Shown here: positions 10,898 through 18,802 of the stretch, one piece after another | Position numbering within the stretch: position 1 is the first letter of the stretch | Layout of the letters: each line of letters opens with the position of its first letter | IMG/VR virus record: IMGVR_UViG_3300027671_000004 | Span: 1-31,928 of that record | From: a virus | Length of the DNA stretch: 31,928 bases | Strand: one strand, 5' to 3' | Notes under the pieces: model-generated | Seen by the model: the letters and a program-made list of their open reading frames with translations, nothing else | The model's database searches: none | Told to the model about the DNA's origin: nothing | Made by a program: the position numbers and the translations under genes

Positions 10898-12412
10898 TTG
10901 AAGAAGGCGGGGGTTCCTCGCGGAGCCCCCGCCCGCTGGCGTGCGGACTGCCGCCAGTTCGCCCGGGATGTCTGCAAGGTCGAGCCGGACGGCTGGCAGG
11001 ACGAGTTCTTCGCCGCCGCTTCTGGGATTACCGAACCGGGGATGCAGCCAGCCAAGACCCGCCTGGCCCTCAAAGCCTGCAAGGGGCCGGGCAAGTCCTT
11101 CGCCATGTCCATCGTGATCTGGTGGTGGATGATGACCCGCTGGCATGCCAACTGCATTGCCATGTCGATCACAGAGGACAACCTCAAGACCAACCTCTGG
11201 CCGGAACTGGCCCGGGTCCGGCAGCGCTCCTGGGCGCTCCAGCAGGCTTTCCACCACACCGCCGAACAGATCACTGCCAAGAAGTTCGAGCAGACCTGGT
11301 TCTGCAAGGCCCGCTCGTTCCCCCAGAACGCCGATAAGACCCAGCAGGCCAACACCATCGCCGGCCTGCACGGGCGGCATCCGGCCGTCTTCTGCGACGA
11401 GGTGGGTGACTACCCGGAAGGTGTGATCGTTGCAGCTGAGGCCATCTTTTCCAGCATGATAGACGGCCTGCCAGTGGAGGGCCTCCTAGCCATGGCTGGC
11501 AACCCCACTCGCACCGATGGGCCGCTCTACCTGGCCTGCATGGATCCCGAACATCGGAAGAACTGGTGGGTGAAGGAGATTACCGGCGACCCGCTGGACC
11601 CCAGCCGGGCCAGCCGCATCGACCCGGTGTGGGCGCAGAGTGAGATCGACAAGTGGGGCCGGGAGAGCGACTTCATCAAGGTCAACATCCTGGGCAAGTT
11701 CCCCTCCCAGCAGGCCAACAAGCTGCTCGGTCCTGAAGAGATCGCAGTAGCAGCTAGCCGGGAAGTGAATCCTCGCATGGTGGAGCAGGACCCGGTGGTG
11801 ATGAGTCTGGACGTGGCTCGCTTTGGCGATGACGAGAGCGTGCTCACCCGCCGCCAGGGACTGCAGGCTTTCCGGCAGATGACCTGGCGCGAGACCGACC
11901 TGATGACCTTGGCTGACCAGGTGATCAATCAAATCCTGCTGCACAAGCCGGTGGCGATGTTCGTGGACCAGACCGGACTGGGTGCTGGGATCATCGACCG
12001 GCTACGCCAGCTGGGCACCCCCAACGTCATCGGGGTGGACTTCGGGGGCGGGCCGATGGACCCCCGCTTCGCCGACCGCCGCTCGGAGATGTGGTGGCTG
12101 ATGGCGGAGTGGGTGAAGAAGGGCGGCTCCATCCCCAACGAAGTGACTCTGCGCAACGAACTGTCCACTCCGCTCTTCGATTATAAGATCACTGGGAAGA
12201 CCAGTAAGTTCATATTGGAGTCGAAGAAGGAGATGCGCAAGCGCGGAGTCCATTCCCCCAGCCGGGCCGACTCCCTGGCCCTCACCTGGGCCGCCCCGGT
12301 CTATGCTCCGATGAGCCTGATGCAGATGGGTGATCCTCGCTATTTCGCCGGTGCCTATGCCCAGCAGAGGATTCGCGGCGGGACCGAGGAGGATTGGGAT
12401 CCCTATGGGTAG
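10898..12412 (+). CDS. terL: Terminase large subunit (504 aa)
   Basis: This is the ATP-driven DNA packaging motor with a headful or site-specific nuclease. Residues 59-67, KACKGPGKS, form the Walker A loop. Residues 161-171, HPAVFCDEVGD, form Walker B with D167 and E168. The RNase H-like nuclease half shows the expected aspartates in LDVARFGDD (D305), MFVDQTG (D357) and SRADSLA (D458). The length is normal for the family. The only start in frame is TTG at 10898 with a poor ribosome binding site, so the exact N-terminus is uncertain by a few residues. The product docks on the portal encoded 0.4 kb downstream. Confidence 0.93.
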   Translation: MKKAGVPRGAPARWRADCRQFARDVCKVEPDGWQDEFFAAASGITEPGMQPAKTRLALKACKGPGKSFAMSIVIWWWMMTRWHANCIAMSITEDNLKTNLWPELARVRQRSWALQQAFHHTAEQITAKKFEQTWFCKARSFPQNADKTQQANTIAGLHGRHPAVFCDEVGDYPEGVIVAAEAIFSSMIDGLPVEGLLAMAGNPTRTDGPLYLACMDPEHRKNWWVKEITGDPLDPSRASRIDPVWAQSEIDKWGRESDFIKVNILGKFPSQQANKLLGPEEIAVAASREVNPRMVEQDPVVMSLDVARFGDDESVLTRRQGLQAFRQMTWRETDLMTLADQVINQILLHKPVAMFVDQTGLGAGIIDRLRQLGTPNVIGVDFGGGPMDPRFADRRSEMWWLMAEWVKKGGSIPNEVTLRNELSTPLFDYKITGKTSKFILESKKEMRKRGVHSPSRADSLALTWAAPVYAPMSLMQMGDPRYFAGAYAQQRIRGGTEEDWDPYG

Positions 12413-12803
12413 CGCGCCTGCACAGGTCAACTACAAGGGTGAGGTGCTCACCGATGAGATGAAGAACTATCTCTTCGGCAATCCCAGCACGTCGGGGCGC
12501 TGGGGTGGACTACCAGCTGACCGCGCGCAGGAGATCCTTACCAACTGGATGTACGGTATCAAACCCAAGGCGATTGACCCCACTGAGGCGATCTCTCGAG
12601 AGTCTGCGGTGGGTGGGGTGAAGTCGCGGGCGGCGGCGGGGACGGGAATGACCGGCCTCTTCGGTTTCGCCAAGTACATCGGTGACAGTGCCCCCAAGCT
12701 GGAGTCCATCCAGCCCCTCGACGCGGGGCCGATGGCGCCGGGGGTGCCCTACAGCGTGCCACCGCTGCCCAAGCTCAGACCGATGGCGCCGAGGGGTGGC
12801 TGA
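12405..12803 (+). CDS. Hypothetical protein between terminase and portal (132 aa)
   Basis: Starts MGSAPAQVNYKGEVLTDEMKNYLFGNPSTSGRWGGLPADR and ends in a proline-rich tail (YSVPPLPKLRPMAPRGG). The start is the ATG at 12405, overlapping the terminase end by eight bases, with GAGGAG about 10 bases upstream. No family is recognised. The position suggests a minor head or connector component, but this is context only. Confidence 0.55.
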   Translation: MGSAPAQVNYKGEVLTDEMKNYLFGNPSTSGRWGGLPADRAQEILTNWMYGIKPKAIDPTEAISRESAVGGVKSRAAAGTGMTGLFGFAKYIGDSAPKLESIQPLDAGPMAPGVPYSVPPLPKLRPMAPRGG

Positions 12804-14629
12804 TGCCTGAGATCAACTACGGTGCCACGGCGGAGACCGGCAGCCCATTCTACATGGGCATCGACAAGATGGTGGTCCGCCCCAACGACATCCTGGAGCG
12901 GCGCCGCCGCTACCTGGTGCGCTGGACCAGCATCAAGGCGGAGCGTTCGCGGCAGTGGCAGAAGTGGATCGATCTGACCGACTACATCATGCCGGAGCGG
13001 GGCCGTTTCCTCACCACTGACCACAACAAGCCCAAGGTCACCGCGAAGATCATGAACAACACCCCCACCCGGATGGCGCGGGTGCTGGCGGCGGGGCTGA
13101 TGTCGGGATGCACGCCGCGTGCGAGGCCCTGGCTGGAGTTGACCATCCCCGATGATGATCTGGCGGAGTACGGCCCGGTCAAGATGTGGCTCTGGGAGTA
13201 CACCCGCCGGATGCGGAAGGTGATGGAGATGAGCGGGTTCTACCGGGCCATGTCCCAGGGCGTCTACCCGGACATGGCTACTTACGGGTTGGGCGCCTGC
13301 ATGCAGGAGGAAGATCCGATAAAGGTGATGCGGTTCATTCCGCTCGCTATCGGGTCTTATGGTCTGGCTCAGGATGGGGAGCAGGAGATCGATGCCATCC
13401 TCTACGAGGAGCCCTGGACCATCGGCGAACTGGTCAAGGAGTTTGGTTGGGAGAACGTCTCCAACTCCGTCCGGGTGGCGTGGAACGCCGGTTCGTACGA
13501 GCAGTACATGGTGGTGCTGCGGGTGATCGAACCGAACAGCGAGTTCGTTCCTGGTGGGTTCGGGCGTAGGGGGATGAAGTGGGGTTCGGTGTGGATGGAG
13601 CTTGGTGGCCTGGGCTCCGCTTCCGGTTCGCTGCTCCAGCCTTCTGCTGATCCCACCATCGGATTTCTCCGCGAGGCTGGCTATCAGGAGTTCCCGCTCA
13701 TGTGCGGGCGCTGGGCAACCACCGCCCGCGACGTGTATCCCACCGGCCCCGGCCACGACGCTCTCCCCGACGCCAAGGGTTTGATGGTCCTGGAGAAGCG
13801 CACGCTCCTGGGGGTGGCCAAGCTGGTCAACCCGCCCATGTTGATCCCTGACACCATGCGCCTCACCCGGCTGTCCATGCTCCCGGGTGACCCGGTGTAC
13901 GTACCCGGCGGGATGATGGAGTCCATCAAGCCCGCCCAACAGGTGCACCACGACGGCGTGCAGCGGACCCAGGAGACCATCCGCTTCTATGAGGACCGCA
14001 TCGCGGCTGCTTTCTATGCCGACCTGATGCGGCGCCTGGTGGACAAGCCGGAGTCGGCCGGCAAGCAGCCGGTGACGGCGGAGGAGATTGCCGAGACCAA
14101 GCAGGAGATCATGCTCCAGCTGGGGCCGGTGCTGGACAACGTGAACGACTTCCTCGCCAAGTGCGTCTATCGCACCCACGGCATGATGGACCGCCGTCAC
14201 CTGGTTCCGCCCGCTCCCCGTGAGATTCGCGGGCAGGCGCTGGTGCCACGGTTCATCTCCATCCTCTTCCAGGCCCAGAAGATGATCGGTGTACAGGTGA
14301 AGGAGCGGGCCATTCAGTTCGTCGGCCAGATGGCCCAGTTGAAGGGGCAGGAGGCCACCGACTGCCTGGACACCGACAAGACCATCGATGGTTACTTCGA
14401 TGAGATCGGTCTTCCGCCTAACTGCGCTGTCCCGCTCCAGGCTCGCCAGCAGGCCCGAGCGGCGCGAGCACAGAAGCAGCAGGCGATGGAGCAGGGCCAG
14501 GCCATGCTCGCGGCCACCGAGGGGGCCAAGAACCTCTCCAAGGCGCAGACCGGCAGCGGCGACGGGCAGAACCTCCTCGCCCGACTCCTGGGTCCGCAGG
14601 CTGAGGCGCAGGCGGGAGGTGGGGCATGA
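12803..14629 (+). CDS. Portal (head-to-tail connector) protein (608 aa)
   Basis: Forms the dodecameric portal at one vertex, through which DNA enters and leaves. The sequence matches the bacteriophage head-to-tail connecting family (as in T7 gp8 and epsilon15/BPP-1): an early YLVRWTSIKAERSRQWQKWIDLTDYIMPERGRF, then NNTPTRMARVLAAGLMSGCTPRARPWLEL, and later VYPTGPGHDALPDAKGLMVLEKRTLLG and PGDPVYVPGGMMESIKP. The C-terminal barrel region is helical and Gln/Ala-rich. Length is typical. It starts in a TGATG overlap and ends in a 4-base overlap with the next gene. Confidence 0.92.
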   Translation: MPEINYGATAETGSPFYMGIDKMVVRPNDILERRRRYLVRWTSIKAERSRQWQKWIDLTDYIMPERGRFLTTDHNKPKVTAKIMNNTPTRMARVLAAGLMSGCTPRARPWLELTIPDDDLAEYGPVKMWLWEYTRRMRKVMEMSGFYRAMSQGVYPDMATYGLGACMQEEDPIKVMRFIPLAIGSYGLAQDGEQEIDAILYEEPWTIGELVKEFGWENVSNSVRVAWNAGSYEQYMVVLRVIEPNSEFVPGGFGRRGMKWGSVWMELGGLGSASGSLLQPSADPTIGFLREAGYQEFPLMCGRWATTARDVYPTGPGHDALPDAKGLMVLEKRTLLGVAKLVNPPMLIPDTMRLTRLSMLPGDPVYVPGGMMESIKPAQQVHHDGVQRTQETIRFYEDRIAAAFYADLMRRLVDKPESAGKQPVTAEEIAETKQEIMLQLGPVLDNVNDFLAKCVYRTHGMMDRRHLVPPAPREIRGQALVPRFISILFQAQKMIGVQVKERAIQFVGQMAQLKGQEATDCLDTDKTIDGYFDEIGLPPNCAVPLQARQQARAARAQKQQAMEQGQAMLAATEGAKNLSKAQTGSGDGQNLLARLLGPQAEAQAGGGA

Positions 14630-14988
14630 GCCGCGAAGAAGGCTTCCTCTCCGACGCCAAGCAGCAGAGGACCAAGCAGCAGACGGAGAAGTACGTTACC
14701 GATCTGTACACGGAAGACATCCGCATGCTCAGCCGCGACGGTCGATTCCGTCGTTGGTTTGGCAAGTTCGCAGAGCCGCTGCTGATGATGGACGTGCGCA
14801 CCAACAACGGAGGAGATCTTCAACACTTCGCTGGTCGCCGCTCACTGGTGCTGGAGATCATCAAAGAATTCGACGAAGTGGAGCCTGGGTTCTACGGGCT
14901 GGTTCTTTCTGCCCGCCAGGCTCTCAAAGCAGAGTTGAAGGAGATCGACAAGAAACTGCGGCCTGAACAGCCGCCAGACGAGGAGTGA
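14626..14988 (+). CDS. Bbp19-like phage protein (120 aa)
   Basis: Residues about 35-105 (LSRDGRFRRWFGKFAEPLLMMDVRTNNGGDLQHFAGRRSLVLEIIKEFDEVEPGFYGLVLSARQ) follow the Bbp19-like pattern: RxFRRWL, a central N...GRRsxxLEli, and a later Pxxyxxml. In BPP-1-like phages this small protein lies between portal and scaffold genes, exactly as here. Its function is not established. The N- and C-terminal ends are charged and probably flexible. Confidence 0.6.
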   Translation: MSREEGFLSDAKQQRTKQQTEKYVTDLYTEDIRMLSRDGRFRRWFGKFAEPLLMMDVRTNNGGDLQHFAGRRSLVLEIIKEFDEVEPGFYGLVLSARQALKAELKEIDKKLRPEQPPDEE

Positions 14989-14991
14989 ATC

Positions 14992-15705
14992 ATGCCAGAC
15001 CCCGTACCGCAGCCAGGAGCACAGCCGCCAGGCCAGCCTCCGGCCCCCGTAGCACCCCCGCCGGCACCACCGGCAGGGCTAACCTTGGAAGGGATGACTT
15101 CTGAGAAGCTTCAGGAGTTGTACAAGAATTCCCCTGATCTCTTCAAGGGTCTAGTGCCGGCCGTACCTCCGGCCCCTCCCGCCCCACCGCCGCCCGCGCC
15201 GAGCGCTGGCGACGACCTGAAGCTGGAGCTTCCGAAGGACGCGCAGGTGGACCAGAAGGTGATTGATCGCTTCAAGGAGCGGTGGAGCAAGACTGCTCCG
15301 GAGAAGCGAGCCCAGGAAGTGGTGAACTTCTACCTCGAATTGAACAAGGAGGCGCAGGCGTCCAACCGCGCTTCTTTTGACGAGTGGAGGAAGAAGAACG
15401 AGGAACTGCTGAAGGCTGATCCCGATTGGCGAGATTTCGAAGCAGCCAAGGCAGTCGCTCAACGACCACTGGCCAAGTACGCCACTCCAGAGCTTGCCAA
15501 GGCGCTGGCTGAATCCGGTTGGGAGAACCACCCGGAGATGGCCAAGTTCCTTCACAAGATCGGAAAGGCGATGGGTGAGGACTCCACCAGACGGCCCCCG
15601 CCGGTGTCCGCAGAAGCCACTGCACAGGCGCAGGAGTACGGCAGGCGGTACGATCATCCCTCATCCCGAGGGATGTCGGGAATGCCGCCCGCCCCAACCG
15701 AATAG
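14992..15705 (+). CDS. Probable scaffolding protein (237 aa)
   Basis: Assigned by position (just before the major capsid gene) and by composition. The N-terminus is a Pro/Ala-rich disordered stretch, and a second one follows around residues 57-72. The middle is charged and helical (DQKVIDRFKERWSKTAPEKRAQEVVNFYLELNKEAQ), with WRDFEAAKAVAQ and a helical C-terminal part ending in a short disordered tail. Scaffolds of podoviruses are typically such elongated, acidic/helical proteins that guide procapsid assembly and then leave. No protease domain is visible. Confidence 0.7.
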   Translation: MPDPVPQPGAQPPGQPPAPVAPPPAPPAGLTLEGMTSEKLQELYKNSPDLFKGLVPAVPPAPPAPPPPAPSAGDDLKLELPKDAQVDQKVIDRFKERWSKTAPEKRAQEVVNFYLELNKEAQASNRASFDEWRKKNEELLKADPDWRDFEAAKAVAQRPLAKYATPELAKALAESGWENHPEMAKFLHKIGKAMGEDSTRRPPPVSAEATAQAQEYGRRYDHPSSRGMSGMPPAPTE

Positions 15706-15717
15706 GAGGAGTTTCAA

Positions 15718-16743
15718 ATGGCGGCTGCACTTTCCATCGTCTCTCCCACGTTGCTGGACGTGGCGAAGCGGACGGACCCCAACGGCAAGATCATGCCGGT
15801 GGTCGAGGCGCTCCAGCAACGCAACACTTTCATCCAGAGCATGGTCTGGAAGGAAGGGAACACTGACACCGGGCACCGGGTGGCATCCCGCAACTCGCTT
15901 CCGTCTGTGTCGTGGGTGCGCTTCAACGAAGGCGTGGCGCCTTCGAAGAGCACCTCTGACACCTACGATGAGAACTGCGGAATCCTCGAAGGACTGTCGT
16001 CCATCGATACTCGGGTGGCGGAGATCAACGGCAATGCCGCCGCATTCCGGGCAAGTGAGGATGACGCCTTCCTCGCGCAGATGGCCAACACGCTGGAGTC
16101 GGCGTTCTTCTACGAGACCACCACCGTCAACCCGGAACGCATCCTGGGCTTGGCGGCGCGTCTAGGGGCGACTGCCTCCGCGTACGGCAAGCAGATCCTC
16201 AAGGCGGACTCCGGCGCCTCCGGTGCGAACCAGTCGAGCATCTGGCTGGTCGGCTGGGGCGAGCGGACGGTGTACGGCATCTCGCCGCGCGGGCAGGCCA
16301 CTGGTCTGACCATGGAGGACATGGGCAAGCAGCGGGTCCTCGACGCCAACAACAACGTTCTCTTCAAGTACGAGACGCTGTTTCGCTGGCGCTGCGGACT
16401 GGCGGTAGAGGATTACCGCTACGTAGTCAGGATCGCCAACATCGACATGAACCGCATCGCGGCGAGCGGCACGCTCAACTCCGACCTGGTGGACGTGATG
16501 GTGCAGGCGTACTACCAGATCTACGACCCGATGGCGGTTCGGTTGTCCTGGTACTGCGACCGCAAGGTGGGGGCGTTCCTCCACCGGCAGGCGATGAACA
16601 AGGTGGCCAACTCTACCCTGAGCATCGACCCTGCTCCAATGATCGGCGCACCTGGCGTTTTCGGGCGTCCGCTCATCCGCTGCCTGGGGGCTCCGATCTA
16701 CATTTCCGACGCACTGACCAACACGGAGGCCGTAGTCGTCTAA
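15718..16743 (+). CDS. Major capsid protein (341 aa)
   Basis: Forms the icosahedral shell. The start SIVSPTLLDVAKRTDPNGKIMPVVEALQQRNTFIQSMVWKEGN, the TGHRVASRNSLPSVSWVRFNEGV segment and the late YYQIYDPMAVRLSWYCDRKVGAFLHRQA match the gp7-type major capsid family of epsilon15/BPP-1-like podoviruses with HK97 fold. The length is right for that family, and the sequence shows no long N-terminal pro-domain. A strong AGGAGG precedes the ATG, consistent with high expression. It is flanked by scaffold and cement genes. Confidence 0.88.
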   Translation: MAAALSIVSPTLLDVAKRTDPNGKIMPVVEALQQRNTFIQSMVWKEGNTDTGHRVASRNSLPSVSWVRFNEGVAPSKSTSDTYDENCGILEGLSSIDTRVAEINGNAAAFRASEDDAFLAQMANTLESAFFYETTTVNPERILGLAARLGATASAYGKQILKADSGASGANQSSIWLVGWGERTVYGISPRGQATGLTMEDMGKQRVLDANNNVLFKYETLFRWRCGLAVEDYRYVVRIANIDMNRIAASGTLNSDLVDVMVQAYYQIYDPMAVRLSWYCDRKVGAFLHRQAMNKVANSTLSIDPAPMIGAPGVFGRPLIRCLGAPIYISDALTNTEAVVV

Positions 16744-16765
16744 CGGCGCCGAAAGGAGGATCAAA

Positions 16766-17260
16766 ATGCTACTGGACAAGTTCGCGCTGTTCGAGGACAA
16801 GTTGGCGCTTTCCGCGCTGGCGGTGGCGACCACCGTCTCTACTGGCAGCTACGACACCTTCGCGGCTGGGTCTCCGAACCCGGTCGGTCCAGGTGGGGCC
16901 ATCGGCGGCACGCTTCTGCACGACGTGGGGCGTGGCCGTCCAATCTTGCTGCTGGCGCAGATCGGTTCGGCTGCGACCAGCGGTGGAGCGCCTACCTTCG
17001 AAGAGGACTTCGTAGCGGCGGATGACGGGGCGCTGGTCACCAACAAGTACGTGGTGGCGCCGGGTCCGGCGGCCATCCCGCTGGCGACGTTGGTGGCCGG
17101 GTATCGCTTGCCGTTCCACGCGATTCCTGGAAAGATCCAGCGACGCTTCATCGGGACGCAGCACATCGTCGGTACGGCCGTCTACACCGGCGGCACCCTG
17201 AGCGTGGGGCTCGCGCTCGGTACGGATGACCACGCCGACATTCTCGGCCCTCAGCCGTAA
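16766..17260 (+). CDS. Bbp16-like capsid cement protein (164 aa)
   Basis: The start MLLDKFALFEDKLALSALAVATTVSTGSYDTFAAG matches the BPP-1 Bbp16 cement family (LDxxxxxSDxQAxT..AVSTxxIDLG pattern). These jelly-roll proteins decorate and stabilise the capsid at symmetry axes. The rest is beta-rich (RPILLLAQIGSAATS, YRLPFHAIP, GTAVYTGGTLSVGLALGT). A very strong AAAGGAGG lies upstream, and the gene follows the major capsid gene by 22 bases, as in BPP-1. Confidence 0.75.
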   Translation: MLLDKFALFEDKLALSALAVATTVSTGSYDTFAAGSPNPVGPGGAIGGTLLHDVGRGRPILLLAQIGSAATSGGAPTFEEDFVAADDGALVTNKYVVAPGPAAIPLATLVAGYRLPFHAIPGKIQRRFIGTQHIVGTAVYTGGTLSVGLALGTDDHADILGPQP

Positions 17261-17270
17261 GGAGGAGATC

Positions 17271-17516
17271 ATGGGTCTGTTCATGGTGAACGTAAACTGT
17301 GCGCCTGGGTTCCAGTACGGTGGGTCGATGTACAAGCCTGGCGAGACAGTGGTGATCCCGAAGGATGACGCCGGCGATTGGGTCGAGGCGATGGCTTTCA
17401 GCTTGGGTGGAGACAACGGCAAGACTAAGATCTTTGACAAGCTGACGCCATTGGACGACGAAGCCGCTGTGATGTCAGGACGCAGCGTTGGGAAAGCAGT
17501 TCCCGGCGTTCGTTGA
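17271..17516 (+). CDS. Small head-region protein (81 aa)
   Basis: MGLFMVNVNCAPGFQYGGSMYKPGETVVIPKDDAGDW suggests a small beta-barrel (PGE-V-IP turn). It has a strong GGAGG five bases before the ATG at 17271, which decides the start over earlier in-frame codons. It shares a layout with the next gene: M-LF-V, G-x-YKPG/HKQG, and the block PLDDEA near the end of the domain. The two may be diverged duplicates. No named family. Confidence 0.6.
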   Translation: MGLFMVNVNCAPGFQYGGSMYKPGETVVIPKDDAGDWVEAMAFSLGGDNGKTKIFDKLTPLDDEAAVMSGRSVGKAVPGVR

Positions 17517-17522
17517 CAACCT

Positions 17523-17546
17523 GGGAGGGCGGTTCGCCGCCCTCCC
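17523..17546 (+). terminator. Perfect 10-bp hairpin with TTCG tetraloop after the capsid genes
   Basis: GGGAGGGCGG-TTCG-CCGCCCTCCC, ten perfect pairs closed by the very stable TTCG loop. No T tract follows, so it is unlike a textbook intrinsic terminator. It may act as an mRNA 3' end stabiliser, processing site or attenuator that keeps capsid messages high relative to downstream tail genes. Confidence 0.65.
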
Positions 17547-17563
17547 TACTACAGGAGAGAACC

Positions 17564-17989
17564 ATGCCGCTGTTTCAGGTGACGGAAGAGAAGGGGTTCT
17601 GGGACGGTGCCCATCTGCACAAGCAGGGCACCAAGTTGAGGATCTCCAAAGAGAAGTATGAAAGGCATCTGAGCCTGACCTTCAAGCCGCTGGATGACGA
17701 GGCCAAGCGGGATTTGGAGATCTTCCGTAAGAAGGCTTCGTCCGCGAAGGTGCAACGCATCAAGCGCGATTCTGACGGGAACATCGTCATGAAGAACGGC
17801 TCGCCGATCTGGGAGGAAGTGGTGGTGGAGGTAGAACCGCCACAGTGGCAGCAACCTGAAAGCGGGAATCTGAATCCCAACGACCGCGATGACATGCGTC
17901 GGCTGGCAGCCAAAGCGTCGGAGGGCGTGGAGGTGGTAGAGGCTCCCCCCAAGGCAGAGGTGGTGGAGAAGATCGTCTCGCTGGAATAG
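17564..17989 (+). CDS. Hypothetical head-tail region protein (141 aa)
   Basis: Starts MPLFQVTEEKGFWDGAHLHKQGTKLRISKEKYERHLSLTFKPLDDEAKR, resembling the preceding 81-residue protein, then a Lys/Glu-rich part (RIKRDSDGNIVMKNGSPIWEEVVVEVEPP) and a charged helical tail. The ATG at 17564 with AGGAGAG upstream is chosen over an earlier frame start that would run through the hairpin. A role in head completion is possible from position only. Confidence 0.55.
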   Translation: MPLFQVTEEKGFWDGAHLHKQGTKLRISKEKYERHLSLTFKPLDDEAKRDLEIFRKKASSAKVQRIKRDSDGNIVMKNGSPIWEEVVVEVEPPQWQQPESGNLNPNDRDDMRRLAAKASEGVEVVEAPPKAEVVEKIVSLE

Positions 17990-18001
17990 CGGAGGTGAGC
18001 C

Positions 18002-18802
18002 ATGCCGGCGGACAGTGTAGAAGTCATCTGCAACATGGCACTTGGCTATGCCGGGATACGGACTCGCATCAACTCCATTGAGGATGCGTCCGCGTCTGCC
18101 CAGGCATGCAAGGTGTACTACGCCCAGTACCGTGACGATCTATTGAACGACTATCGATGGCCGTTCGCCACTCATCGGGCTGATTTGGTACCGTACACCG
18201 GGGTGGCTTGGACGGCGGCGCAGACGTTCAACCTTGGAGACCTTACTCTGTTCGGTGTGACGGTCTACCGCTCGCTTCAGGCGGCGAACCTGAACAACCA
18301 ACCCAATGTCTCACCGGCTTTCTGGTTCCAGGTGACTCGGGATGGCTGGGCTTTCGCCTGCCCGCTCCCGCCCGACTTTCTGGATGAGCAGTGGGTGTAC
18401 AACAAGCCGACCCTCACCAACACTGCTGTGATCAATAGCTTTCAGCCTCCCAAGTTCAGTCCTATCCGCAACCCCCGCCCCGAAGAGCGGGTACCGTTCG
18501 CCATCGAGGATGCCAACGATGGGTCAGGGAACCAGATTCTTCTCACTGATGCAGACAAGCCCACGCTGGTCTACACTGCTCAGATCACTAACCCAAGGTC
18601 GTTCTCCGGCCCCTTTACCAAGGCGCTGGCCTGGCGGCTGGCCAAGGCTCTTGTTCCCGCCTTGCGAGCAGACATCAAAGCGGCGGAATGGATCAACAAA
18701 GCGGCGGAAATGGAAGTGCGAGAATCGGTAGCAACAGAACAGCGCGGAATCCGGGAAGACGTGGAGCCCGCCAGCGAATTTGAGGCGGCGAGGGAGTCGT
18801 GA
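18002..18802 (+). CDS. Tail tubular protein A, T7 gp11-like, with carbohydrate-binding-like insert (266 aa)
   Basis: Forms the ring that joins the portal to the nozzle. The start (SVEVICNMALGYAGIRTRINSIEDASASAQACKVYYAQYRDDLLNDYRWPFATHRADL) is the standard tail tubular A pattern: NxALxxLG, then AxxCxxxYxxxRDxLLxxxxWxFA. Residues 66-109 (YTGVAWTAAQTFNLGDLTLFGVTVYRSL, ending SPAFW) interrupt the family pattern and look like a CBM5/12-type carbohydrate-binding module. The C-terminal helices (FTKALAWRLAKALVPAL, then IKAAEWINKAAEMEVRES) are again family-like. GGAGG precedes the ATG. Confidence 0.88.
   Translation: MPADSVEVICNMALGYAGIRTRINSIEDASASAQACKVYYAQYRDDLLNDYRWPFATHRADLVPYTGVAWTAAQTFNLGDLTLFGVTVYRSLQAANLNNQPNVSPAFWFQVTRDGWAFACPLPPDFLDEQWVYNKPTLTNTAVINSFQPPKFSPIRNPRPEERVPFAIEDANDGSGNQILLTDADKPTLVYTAQITNPRSFSGPFTKALAWRLAKALVPALRADIKAAEWINKAAEMEVRESVATEQRGIREDVEPASEFEAARES

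Noticed and set aside
12749-14200. Long minus-strand open frame (483 codons) opposite the portal gene
   Set aside because: The portal frame on the plus strand has clear family motifs. The antisense frame is His/Arg/Gly/Pro-rich with no domain and no ribosome binding site; such frames are common opposite GC-rich genes.
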